This document shows positions 55,901 through 64,000 of a DNA stretch of 64,000 nt, one piece after another. The notes beneath the pieces are model-generated. The model saw only the letters and a list, made by a program, of their open reading frames with translations. It made no database searches and was not told the origin of the DNA. The translations under genes were made by a program, and so were the position numbers. The stretch is from NCBI GenBank assembly GCA_947396885.1, contig OX377205.1, positions 29,389,899 through 29,453,898 on the forward strand, written 5' to 3'. The stretch is from Heligmosomoides polygyrus polygyrus. Its lineage: Eukaryota; Nematoda; Chromadorea; Rhabditida; Heligmosomidae. The first letter of the stretch is position 1; each line of letters begins with the position of its first letter.

Positions 55901-58900
55901 CAAATGCTATGAAAAACTGCGCAAAAATTCCAAACCTAAGCGAAGAGAAGCAACTATCGGCGACGGCCGCTATTCACTTTTTCACTTTTCAATTTGACGA
56001 CCTAAAAATTTACAAAATTCCGGACAAAAAAGAAAGGCAATACATGCTCTGATAGAGCAAATCACTCACTTTCGAAAGCTTTACAGCGCTATGCATGAGA
56101 CCGCCCGGCGAAATCCGCAATGAATCGTTGAAAAAAGAACGGCGGGGACTTATGGCACAACTTAATAGATAGATTACATCCTGAAGACATCCCGGAGCAC
56201 CCTCTCCTGCATGATCCTGCGCTCAAAGAGCGCAAAACCCACCAGCACAACTCTCAACAGAGTGATGTGAGCAGTTTTAGTGCGCCCAGCATCATCAGAT
56301 GGAGACAGCCTCAGTGCTAAGCGTTCACACGAGAGAAACAGTGGGTTCAAGTCAAATGGCAGATCCACCTGCCATTTGACCTGAACCCACTGTTTCTCTT
56401 GTTTCCCCCAGTCTTGCAGGAATCGCGGCAGGAATAAAAAACACGTGACATAAGTACAACCACGCCCACCTTATGGCCTCTAGTACTCTTTAAACGGCCA
56501 AATGTATGCTTAAAACTACATTCCTAGTCGAGGGTCGGAAGGTGAAAAAAACAGTATACCCTTGGGCAAATTCAAACAACTGGTGTAATCGCCGTCAGGC
56601 AGTCCAACCTGAGTTCCAACCTCCAAAAATGTATCCCCTTCTACCATTAGAATAGAAAGCCCAAATCGATCATGTCCACGAAAGCCCATAGATGAAATAT
56701 TATCGCCATTTCGCTGTAATTTAAAGCAATATCCTAGTGCAGTGCAATTGTGTATTGAGAAGTTCGGTCGATGCAAGTCTAGGTCTGCGAAAAGCTCTCT
56801 TCCATAACTGATAGCTTTATCTTTGCCGTAGGAATGTCAGGTGTCTTTCTACTGTTATAATGCATTCACAGCAGTGTTTAGCGTTTTTGTCCTGCAAGAG
56901 AGAGAATGGACGCTCTCTCCCCTCTAGACTTGCACGTTCGATGTTTTATTCCTGTTGGTAATCACGACTACAAGTCCAGTTCCTTTTGAGTGACTGTGTA
57001 TGAGGATAGCCTACGAATAATACGCTTTAGTTGCACTAGAAAAGGCCACAACTTCAAAACAGTTGTTCTAATTCAACTTATAAACTCAGGTATAACAGCT
57101 ACGGTTTCCTCCTGTGGAAATTTGTGAAGATTTGTGAATATTTGCGTTTTCATAGGGTTTGCTTTCTGAGAATGCTCCCAGGGTCTCCCTAATGCTCCAA
57201 GCTAACCCGACCATTTACATATTAATATTATGCTTACTATTGAGCACCTCCACAGGAGTTGGTCTACGTAAACTAAAGTGAAAAGAGGATAAATTTTTTG
57301 GAGCGTAATTCAGATTAGAACATGGTTTCGCTCACTTGGTGAGCGACTAGACCTTCGAATATCTATATTTCATGCTTCTGAGTGGACTAAAACTGTTCAG
57401 CCGGAAAGTGTTGTTGGATTCTGTGAGCGCTGGGTTAGCCAAGTGAAGGAACTCCGGGATGCAGCTTGTCTAAATTTCGACCACAGATCCGCGCGCGCGT
57501 GATCGCGACGCGCTGAATTCAAACACGGCGTTCGATTAAAGCGCTCTAATCCCTAGGCGCTCCACTCACCCAAGCAGTATAACGCCTTGTATGCCCTCGA
57601 TGGCGCTACCGATAAGCGCGTCGTGGGGCAGTGCATAGTGGCGCCGCTTCATGCGAGGGAGGTCGAAGTTGGGTTCTCCCGCGTTGAATGATTTTCGCAT
57701 TTCAACTGAGTGGCTGAGATTTGAAGGGTTCTGACCTCTACATAACTGGCCGGCGTTTTCTGGTCTGGTTCTTCTCTTGAAGAGAGCAGCACCCCGCTGC
57801 AGACTCTTCTTGAGCGACAAAAGCACCCTAGCCTAGTTCTGCGCCCGAAGAGCGTATAACCCTGCAGCGGACTCCCCCTAAGCGACGCGTCGCGTCACTC
57901 GCGCGCGGATTGGTGGTCCTTAATTTAGATGAGATCCTCCGAAATGTGGTTCAACAGGTACTCGTGGCAAAAACGTCCGGCCCTAGATGGCTACGCAGAT
58001 CACCTTGTGGCTGCCGATATACTCGTCCCTGTGAACTTGGCTTTGGCGGATCTCACCTAAATTCCGACCATCAATCCGCGCACCACCGCGGCGCGTCGCT
58101 CAGTGGGAGTCCGCGGCAGGGTTCTCGGCATGCTCTCTTCTTGCGCAGAACCAGGCCAGAAAACTCCATGCAATTATGTATACGTCAAAACCCCTCGAAT
58201 CTCTGCCACTCAGCTCAAATGCAAAAATTACTCAACGCGGGGAGAACCGAACCCCGACTTCCTTCGCATGAAGCAACGCCACTATCCACTGCCCATGACC
58301 CGCTTACAGAGGTTGCCGTCGCGGGCGTACAAGACATCATAGCGCCTGAGTGGAGCGTCTTCAGGTTGGAGCGCCCTAATCGAAACCCGAGTTTGAATTG
58401 CGCGCGTCGCGTCACTCGCGCGCGGATTGGTGGTCGGAATTTAGGCGAGATGGGCTTTGGCGTAGTAGGGTTCGCGAAAGCCCATTTCGTTTAAATGCTC
58501 TCCTATGCGACAGACCAGCGCTACCAATAGAGTCGGCGTCGGTCGATAGAATTTCCAAGTAGACGGTGACGTAGGCCACGTATGCGGCGTGTTGACAGTA
58601 GAGAAGTGTGCTACGGGCTCAGTTTTTCACGCATGCATCCTGCCTGTGTCCACTCTAGCTCTCCTAGCAATCCCCTCCAGTGCTGCCTTCTACACTCGGT
58701 AGGAAAGTTCTGGATCCACAATTCTAAGTGTTTACCCCTTAGCAAAATCTACCTGTGCTGTTACTTCACCGTAAGATTCTCCGTCACTCGATTGAGACAT
58801 TCTAGGAGAAGTACAGAAACAAACTCACAAGACGTGTGACCTCGAGATTTGCGTTCCCGGCAGGGTCAACGAATCCAAAGACAGGATTTACGCGATACTC

Positions 58901-59023
58901 GTTATTGTTGGAGCTCTTCACTTTGAAAATCATCTTCTGATCTCCTGGATTGTTAAGTTGATGAGTTGATTTGCCTCCGGCCGCCGGCACCGTCGCTTGT
59001 GCAGGTTCTGCGGTAAGAGACAT
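52988..59023 (-). CDS. Sperm-specific MSP-domain protein (SSP class), two exons with a 5.7-kb intron
   Basis: A paralogue of the sperm protein at 28506. Exon 1 is 58829-59023 (195 nt): MSLTAEPAQA start, KMIFKVKSSNNNEYRV, NPVFGFVDPAG and NLEVTRL, followed by donor GTGAGT. Exon 2 is 52988-53119 (132 nt): acceptor TTTCAG, then AGPPKEDKLVVQFAPAPADA and the end VTINLSAT. Both exon lengths and the phase-0 junction equal those of the other gene, and the join gives 108 residues with no repair needed. A TATA box precedes exon 1 and AATAAA follows exon 2. No other candidate exon is near either half. The odd point is the 5709-base intron, filled by a mariner relic and several MITEs. The alternative is that two broken paralogues lie in tandem and no longer splice. 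Confidence 0.8.
53230..53390. repeat. Palindromic MITE, GGCCGGATTCATCAACGACT family, subtype A
   Basis: Ends GGCCGGATTCATCAACAG and CGTTGATGAATCCGGCCCC, with GGGGTAGAGATAA against TATCTCTACCCC. It lies in the SSP intron, about 110 bases from exon 2. Confidence 0.9.
54055..54200 (-). repeat. Dispersed SINE-like repeat, copy 5 (partial)
   Basis: On minus it shares TCTGGTACGAATT-like, GGCTTTGTTGGAGGCGCGG-like and CTGCGCTACACGCACCC-like blocks (given here as on +) with the copies near 1.1 and 19.2 kb. Shorter and more diverged than they are. Confidence 0.45.
54521..55080 (-). pseudogene. Tc1/mariner-type transposase fragment
   Basis: The minus strand gives VDFFNVQLTVEQHIVPFLDA, then GDWTYHQDSAPAHKAKVIQ with the QDSAPAH motif holding the second catalytic Asp. 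After a short deletion and frameshift comes DPDHNPMDNTIWSILKSK with the third acidic residue region, and LEKAWGEIDEDP. About 160 codons of the C-terminal catalytic half remain; the DNA-binding half is absent. The lower end begins GGGTGCGTCAAAAGTTCTTG, probably the terminal inverted repeat. It lies within the SSP intron, directly beside the mariner-type foldback at 55124. Confidence 0.85.
55124..56165. mobile_element. 1042-bp mariner-type foldback MITE, copy 2
   Basis: Ends TTAGGTTGTTCCATAAGCCC and TTATGGCACAACTTAA, flanked by TA (55122-55123 and 56166-56167). Nearly entirely palindromic about 55650. It matches the copy at 14861-15905 in length, ends and interior. No coding frame shared between the copies. 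Inserted in the SSP intron. Confidence 0.9.
56168..57463 (-). other. SSP intron sequence, no gene recognised
   Basis: A short inverted pair at 56336-56400 (ACAGTGGGTTCAAGTCAAAT against its near complement) is the only structure I see. Confidence 0.45.
57464..57935. repeat. TIR element, CTAAATTCCGACCA family, copy 1
   Basis: Inverted ends CTAAATTTCGACCACAGATC and GGATTGGTGGTCCTTAATTT, each followed inward by a CG-rich stretch (CGCGCGCGTGATCGCGACGC and its partner). The interior contains GGTTCTCCCGCG and TTCATGCGAGG blocks shared in inverted order with copy 2. Confidence 0.8.
58051..58450. repeat. TIR element, CTAAATTCCGACCA family, copy 2 (opposite orientation)
   Basis: Ends ATCTCACCTAAATTCCGACC and GGTCGGAATTTAGGCGAGAT. 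The interior is inverted relative to copy 1, so the pair with about 115 bases between them forms a larger foldback. Both lie in the SSP intron. The interior again has a GGTTCTCCC/GGGAGAACC block that could be a B-box remnant. Confidence 0.8.
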
Positions 59024-59060
59024 GATAGCGATGAAATAGCTTGACCACACCGCAAAAACT

Positions 59061-59100
59061 CTTTTATACGACTTGAAGTTTTTAGTTATCAGAATGATAA
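59061..59100 (-). promoter_or_regulatory. TATA box and GATA sites of the second SSP gene
   Basis: On minus, TATAAAAG (59068-59061) lies about 40 bases before the ATG at 59023. CTGATAAC (about 59091-59084) lies just upstream of the TATA box, with a second TTATC nearby at 59100-59096. GATA-plus-TATA is the known layout of C. elegans MSP-class promoters. Confidence 0.65.
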
Positions 59101-59283
59101 TTGTAGGCTTACCACAAGTTCATGTTTGAGCATTTGTGCGCTGATAGCGGTGAAGATCGAATGAAGCCACCTTCACAACTGATAGGTAGTTCATCTGCTT
59201 CGGCAGCGGGTTTGGGCGCATTCTAGTCCACTGGTAGATTAAGCCAGCAGGAATATTTAACAAACAGCAGCCACACGGTCTGA

Positions 59284-59419
59284 CATCTGGCATACCTCCG
59301 AATCGCTCCAGCGGCTGGTCGCGGCGATAGTGTTGAGAGTGTAGCTACGCAGTTCGTAGCTACCCGCGCAACACTATTGCCGAGACCAGTCGCTAGAGTG
59401 ACTCGGAGGTATGCCAGAT
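59284..59419. repeat. Palindromic MITE, CATCTGGCATACCTCCGA family, copy 2
   Basis: ATCTGGCATACCTCCGAATC at the left pairs with GACTCGGAGGTATGCCAGAT at the right, and the inverted match extends inward to GTAGCTACG-CAGTT-CGTAGCTAC in the centre. A complete copy of the element seen partly at 29392. Confidence 0.9.
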
Positions 59420-59576
59420 GCCTCTGGCCCCATACTGTTTTACTGTCTATTCTCTGGATCATCGTTGCCGCGAATTTGTAAGCGGCAAGAGGTGGACACT
59501 TTTGCGGGAGGGCGCACTCCCTCTAAAGTCCCCCAAACACTTCGGCGGCAACGCCGCGGCCCTATCCTCAACCATA

Positions 59577-59777
59577 GAGCATAGTATACATTGGATCCGA
59601 TCGAAAATTTTCGGATAATTGGATGATTCGGATAACGGTGATTTTGCAGACCCCGGATTTTTGGATGATTCGGATAACGACAATTCTGCGGGCACCAGAT
59701 TTTTGGATGATTTGGATCGAGTTATCCGAATCGGATATCCGAAAATGATTCATTCGGATCCAATGTATAGAGCATAG
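59577..59777. repeat. Foldback with internal GGATNATTCGGATAAC repeats
   Basis: The ends are inverted: AGCATAGTATACATTGGATC and GGATCCAATGTATAGAGC, continuing GAAAATTTTCGGATA against TATCCGAAAATG. Inside are about three units of GATTTTTGGATGATTCGGAT, some 55 bases apart. Confidence 0.8.
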
Positions 59778-59849
59778 ACGCAGAGCTCACCGCCGGCAGC
59801 GTCCCTACCCTATCTTTAACCATATCGGCGAGCGGCGTTGCCGCAGAAG

Positions 59850-60010
59850 TATGTGTGGCCTTAAGGGCTCCGCACACTTTTGCGGCGTTGCCGCAGCCGG
59901 CAGCCGGCAAAAGTGGGGCGGAGCCTTCAAGTTGTGGCGCTCCTCCCCACGGCGACGGCGCCGTCCTCCGGCGTTGCCGCAGCACGGCGCCGTCGCAGCG
60001 CAGTCCAACT
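59850..60010. repeat. GC-rich repeat with GCGGCGTTGCCGCAG palindromes
   Basis: TTGCGGCGTTGCCGCAG recurs, with GGCGACGGCGCCGTC palindromes. CCTTAAGGGCTCCGCACACTT near 59862 reappears inverted near 60815 (AAGTGTGCGGAGCCCTTTAA), so the stretch 59860-60835 may be one larger inverted-repeat element. Confidence 0.5.
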
Positions 60011-60654
60011 GGGACCTACTCGCTCCGATGGAAAGCGCGCTCCAGTGAGGGACGCGCGCCCGAACCGAGAAATCAGCTGGCAGTCCCTTCCTTCGTGCTC
60101 AGTGTTGCTCGATCTTCGGTGCTCACAAGGACCTATGGATTCTCCATGATAACCGTGACCTTTGTCCAGGGAAAGAACAGGGCTCCAAAGAAAAGTGGTG
60201 TAGAGAAAGGTGAGGAGAGACTGGTGAAAATGAAGTACGAGACCGACATTCCCACATGGCTTCCGAGCTTAGTTCACGTCATGCTTTTGTGAGCATCCGT
60301 CTGCCAGAAGAAAGCAACACATTCGTGTAAACATTGTAAACATAAACATCAACAGAAGTGCTGAAACCCGTTGATTCTGCGCCAACTCTGCATTGTTAAC
60401 TCCCGGAACAGTCTCGGTCTCTCGCGGAACAATAGCAAACGAAATATTGAACTCCAACACCAAATCCTAATAAAAGGGGTGTAAGCGAGAAAAACAGCAG
60501 ATATCAACAACTGGAGAAGAAAAAACACCTAAGTACGTCGTCCCAATAGCAGAAAATAATCAGCTGATTGGCCCTATCGATCAGCTAAAGGACGCACGTG
60601 TTTCCACTTCGTGTTCCCCGTCGCGATCGGCTAGAGCGCAGACAACTCTGCCTG

Positions 60655-60718
60655 CGGCATTGCCGCACCGACGGCAACAATGATTTCAGTCATTGTTGCC
60701 GTCGATGCGGCAATGCCG
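60655..60718. repeat. Long hairpin, 29-bp stem with a 6-base loop
   Basis: The left arm 60655-60683 and right arm 60690-60718 pair with a single A-C mismatch around the loop TTTCAG. Arms start CGGCATTGCCGCA and end TGCGGCAATGCCG. Confidence 0.9.
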
Positions 60719-60839
60719 GAAAAGTGTGCTGGTGCGGGACGGTGCCGGCTGCCGTTGCCGGCGGCCTTTGCGTCCTTGCCCCATGTTGAATGATAGGGCT
60801 GCGGCAACGCCGCAGAAGTGTGCGGAGCCCTTTAAGCGT

Positions 60840-61636
60840 GAACTCTGTCATTGTACAGCCCATGATAGCACAGTATGTTGTCGCTTCCATTATCCATGAT
60901 GAGGTCGGCACAATGCGGCTCAGAGGGGGTCACATTGTGTTAAGTGGTGTAGCCCTATACGTCGTTCTGTGTTGCACGATATGAAAAATCTCGCATAGCA
61001 CTGGTTTGCTCTACCACAATAGTGAGCTGAGCTAGGCAACTTCTGATGTAAATGGACAACATTGTGAATTCTTAACGAAGCGATAACCACTTTATACAAG
61101 GTGACCCCCTCCGAGCCGCTTTGCAACATGAGGTCCACCCAGCCCTAGGAATCCGTTGAATTATGAAGGCAATAGAGATCTATCCCAGTAGAGGGCAGGA
61201 ACGTAGCTAGAGAAGCGAAAAACAAACAAACGGGCTGGCCTCTTATGGCTACGAAACTGCGAAGAAAGGTGCTCTCGTAGGGACGCTCAATGTGCTGCCC
61301 TTTTTAAATTTATTTCAGTTAATTCCATATTTTCGCCGTTGTCAAGGGGCTATCGTGAGGTGCCCCTCTCCCATCAAGATAGATCCGCTTCCATACCGTT
61401 ATCAGCACCCTATCGGCTGTCAAATGTCTGTTGGGGACTTCGCACCCAAACTCCGAAATAGAGCACCTAGCTGCAGCCGTTCTGCTTTTTTAGACCTTAT
61501 TTTCGTCCAAGAGTGACTCTTTAAAACGGTGGAAAAGTGCGAATGGTAGTCGAAGGATGCACATAACAACATGCTGACGCAATTCAATCGCACAGTGCTT
61601 ATCGATGACATTGAATTTGCTCAAAATTGACAAACT
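60840..61636. other. No gene recognised
   Basis: No coding motif, tRNA-like boxes or inverted ends recognised. Confidence 0.4.
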
Positions 61637-61804
61637 GGAGTCGGGTTCGTCAACGACTTACATAACTTTAACAGAGAATTCTTAGCGGAAAACCCAGATA
61701 ACGCGGCTTATCAAGCGATATGGTGAGCGATAAGTCGCGCTATCTGAGTTTTTCGCTATGAGTTCTCTGTTAAAGTTATGTAAGTCGTTGATGATTCCGA
61801 CCCC
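61637..61804. repeat. Palindromic MITE, GGCCGGATTCATCAACGACT family, subtype B
   Basis: Ends GGAGTCGGGTTCGTCAACGA and TCGTTGATGATTCCGACCCC. The arms share CTTACATAACTTTAACAGAG and its complement; the centre is ATCAAGCGATATGGTGAGCG. Confidence 0.9.
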
Positions 61805-62105
61805 TGGGGCGGTCGATGAAAGATAACGGAGGTCGTTAGGGAGCGTTCAGTGCGCACGAGCTGCACGACGCGACGTAATGATGAGGTCCTGTATCGATAC
61901 ATCGCGTCGCGCGTCGCGTGTTCACTAAACGCTCTCTTAAGGCCCGGACACACTCGGCAGCAGCGGAAACGGCAGCGTGGCTGCCAATGCTTGCTCATAG
62001 GGGCATCTATTCCCACTAAATCGGTGCCCCTATGCTTAAAGCCTGTGCTAGACTTCTGCGACGCGTCGCCGACGCTTCGACTCGTCACCGACAGCCCGTA
62101 ACCAA

Positions 62106-62264
62106 GGCCTGAGTTATACTCCCGCGGGAGCATCCGCGGAAGGGCGGGAATCGCGCCGAGACTCCTCACCTGGCCAATCGCCGCGCCTCGCCACGCCGCC
62201 TCCGCCGTGCACCATTGGTCAGCGGACGTTCCGCGGATGCTCCCGCGGGAGTATAACAGAGGCC
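62106..62264. repeat. 159-bp GC-rich MITE with 36-bp near-perfect TIRs
   Basis: The left end GGCCTGAGTTATACTCCCGC and right end GCGGGAGTATAACAGAGGCC are inverted over 36 bases with two mismatches, including the inner GGAGCATCCGCGGAA and complement. Related termini (GGCCTATGTTATACT) occur at 34948, 36444 and 831. Confidence 0.92.
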
Positions 62265-62397
62265 CAACGTCGGCGACGTCGTCGGCGAGCTGTGTTACGC
62301 GCGCTGCTACATACTGCATAGCACCCACTCAACACTGTCGCCGGCGGCGTCGTCGAGAGCTCCGCAGGGGGTGTTATAGTTCCGTCGCCGAGGTCTT

Positions 62398-63941
62398 ACA
62401 AGGAAAGCCTCCAAACTGGCGACGAGCTTTTGCGATGCAATTTTTACAGAACGTAGGTCCCATGTGAGGAGTCCCAAAACCAGAGCTAGTTTTTTTCGGA
62501 ATACCCTTATGTGGTCGAAAAAGGCGTTTGGAGACGTGAGCTCGAAGCTCATTATGCCTTGCCACCCAAACCCCAACCCCACCACATGTGGTCGGTTGGC
62601 GCAGTGGATAGTGTTATCACTTTACAGGACCGTGGTCGTGGGTTCGATCACTCCATATGCTGGTACTTTTGCATTTTGCGATTTATTGTCAGTGGGACAC
62701 TTTGTCCCCATTTCCAACCCAATTTTGAACAAATACATAGCAACAAATATCGTTTGCGTTCATCGAGCTCTCTGAAAGTGGAAAGGTGGGAATTTTCGAC
62801 CTTCAGGTTAAGCAAGTAAAAAGCTGATCCTAGATTAGTGATCAGCACCCCAAAAAACCCACATGCACAAGGTTTGGGTGAAATTGGTGCATCCGACCTC
62901 ACCAACCTCACTCTAGCCTGGTCCTAGAGCGTGCTTTACACGTCGGTCATCATTATTAAACAAGGGTGGTCATTGAGGTGCGAAGCCATTCCAGATGGAA
63001 ACCAACTCAATACGTTAAGCGAGGAGGGATACACAGAGAGCAAAATATAAAGGTGCTATTACCTTTTTTGAAGGGTGGAAGAGAGAAGCGTAGATGTTCA
63101 GTTTGAGAAGTGTATTTCGCTTAAATGGTTTTTTGCAATCTTCCATCATTGTTGAAGAGGATTGTTACATCATTAGCTATTCTTGTCAGTTGGCAACACG
63201 TTTTTGACTCACTCCATGTAAAGAATATAATAGAATTTGTTATCTTCAACACCTCATCTTGAAGCAGCTGACTGTTCGAAAATCAAAAGAGGCCCATGAA
63301 CTGTACTAGATAGCTCAAAAAATTATCCATACTTCGGCTACTGATGTTACTTGTTTGGAGTGCTGATCATAAATCTGACATCGGTTTCTGGATTTCCACT
63401 TTTCTTATGACAGGTTAGAGAAAGTGTGGTAAGCGAGGATGGTGAGATCGGATGCATCAATTTCGCCCAAACGTTGTGCATGGGGTTTGTTTGGTGTGAT
63501 GATCACGAATCTGCCATCAGGTTCTGACTTGCTTAACCTGGAAGTCGAAAATTCCCACCTTTTCACTTTTAAAGAGCTCGATAAACGTAGACGACACTTG
63601 TTGCTATGTTTTTGTTCAAAAATGGGTTGGAAATGGGGAAAATAGATTTCGCTGACGATAATTTGCGAAATGGGAAATACCAGCATATGGGGTGATCGAA
63701 CCCACGACCACGGTCCTGTGAAGCGCCAACACTATCTACTGCGCCAACCAAGCACATCTGGTGGGGGGTGGCGGCAAGGCATGATGAGCTTCGCGCTCAT
63801 GCCTTCACACGCCTTTTTTCGACCACAGAAGAGTATTCCGAAAAAAAAACTAAATATGATTTTGGGACTCCTCACACGGGACCTACATCCTGTAAACATT
63901 GCATGGCAAAAGCTCGCCTCCAGTTTGGAGGCTCTCCTTGT
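62398..63941. mobile_element. Foldback element with tRNA-like arms, copy D
   Basis: Left arm 62398 to about 62930 and right arm about 63400-63941 are inverted. Outer ends ACAAGGAAAGCCTCCAAACT and AGTTTGGAGGCTCTCCTTGT. Each arm carries a tRNA-like stretch: on + at about 62591-62655, GGTTGGCGCAGTGGATAG (A box) and GTGGGTTCGATCACTCC (B box); its inverse is at about 63690-63755. The CpG-rich flanks (GAGAGCTCCGCAGGGGGTGT at 62357 and its inverse near 63975) are also inverted, so the palindrome continues past the window end. No transposase. Confidence 0.85.
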
Positions 63942-64000
63942 AAGGCTATACTTCGACGACGGAAGTATAACACCCTGCGGAGCTCTCGACTAAGCCACCG

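Noticed and set aside
62591..62655. Possible tRNA gene
   Set aside because: Same reason; it is duplicated in inverted form at 63690-63755 and does not fold to a full cloverleaf by eye.

Overview
The window reads as repeat-rich intergenic and intronic DNA from a parasitic strongylid (clade V) nematode, most likely hookworm-like. The evidence is: introns with TTTCAG-type acceptors; a GLD-2-type cytoplasmic poly(A) polymerase; two nematode-restricted sperm-specific MSP-domain (SSP-class) genes; and RTE, DIRS-like, mariner-type and tRNA-bearing foldback repeats of the kind that crowd hookworm genomes. No bacterial features, CRISPR arrays or rRNA genes were seen. The species assignment is inference.

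Only three host genes can be supported. (1) gld-2 on + runs from about 5.4 to 11.9 kb. I place eleven exons whose phases all agree; the N-terminal exons are not resolved. A likely 3' UTR reaches an AATAAA at 13367. (2) A compact two-exon SSP/MSP-domain gene on + at 28506-28901. (3) A paralogous SSP gene on - with exon 1 at 58829-59023 and exon 2 at 52988-53119. The two exons have the same lengths and phase as gene 2 but are separated by a 5.7 kb intron full of transposons. All three genes belong to germline biology: GLD-2 extends poly(A) tails of germline mRNAs, and SSP/MSP-domain proteins are sperm components.

The rest is transposon strata. 0-5.4 kb: a 747-bp inverted-repeat element with an 8-bp target duplication, and otherwise little. 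13.5-16.3 kb: a dead non-LTR retrotransposon (ORF1 plus endonuclease) split by a 1.05-kb mariner-type foldback MITE. 17.7-21.7 kb: an RTE scrap, then a foldback element whose arms carry tRNA-like sequence, enclosing a minisatellite. 22.2-26.3 kb: a 4.1-kb inverted repeat with internal tandem units. 26-31 kb: minisatellites, an SSP gene, a second tRNA-bearing foldback copy. 31.4-31.9 kb: a GC-box/TATA promoter-like or solo-LTR-like segment. 32-36.5 kb: RTE scraps, MITEs and GC-rich CpG palindromes. 37-44 kb: a Gag-like remnant, an RTE element (+), a DIRS-like polyprotein relic (-). 44.2-45.4 kb: an inverted repeat with tRNA-like A/B boxes. 46-48.5 kb: a short-LTR element with target duplication, primer-site-like and polypurine tracts. 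49.9-52.9 kb: a second RTE relic. 53-59 kb: the SSP intron with a mariner relic and several MITEs. 59-64 kb: palindromic MITEs, a long hairpin and a fourth tRNA-bearing foldback running into the window end.

All exon and element borders are hand-read from the sequence; no searches were run.
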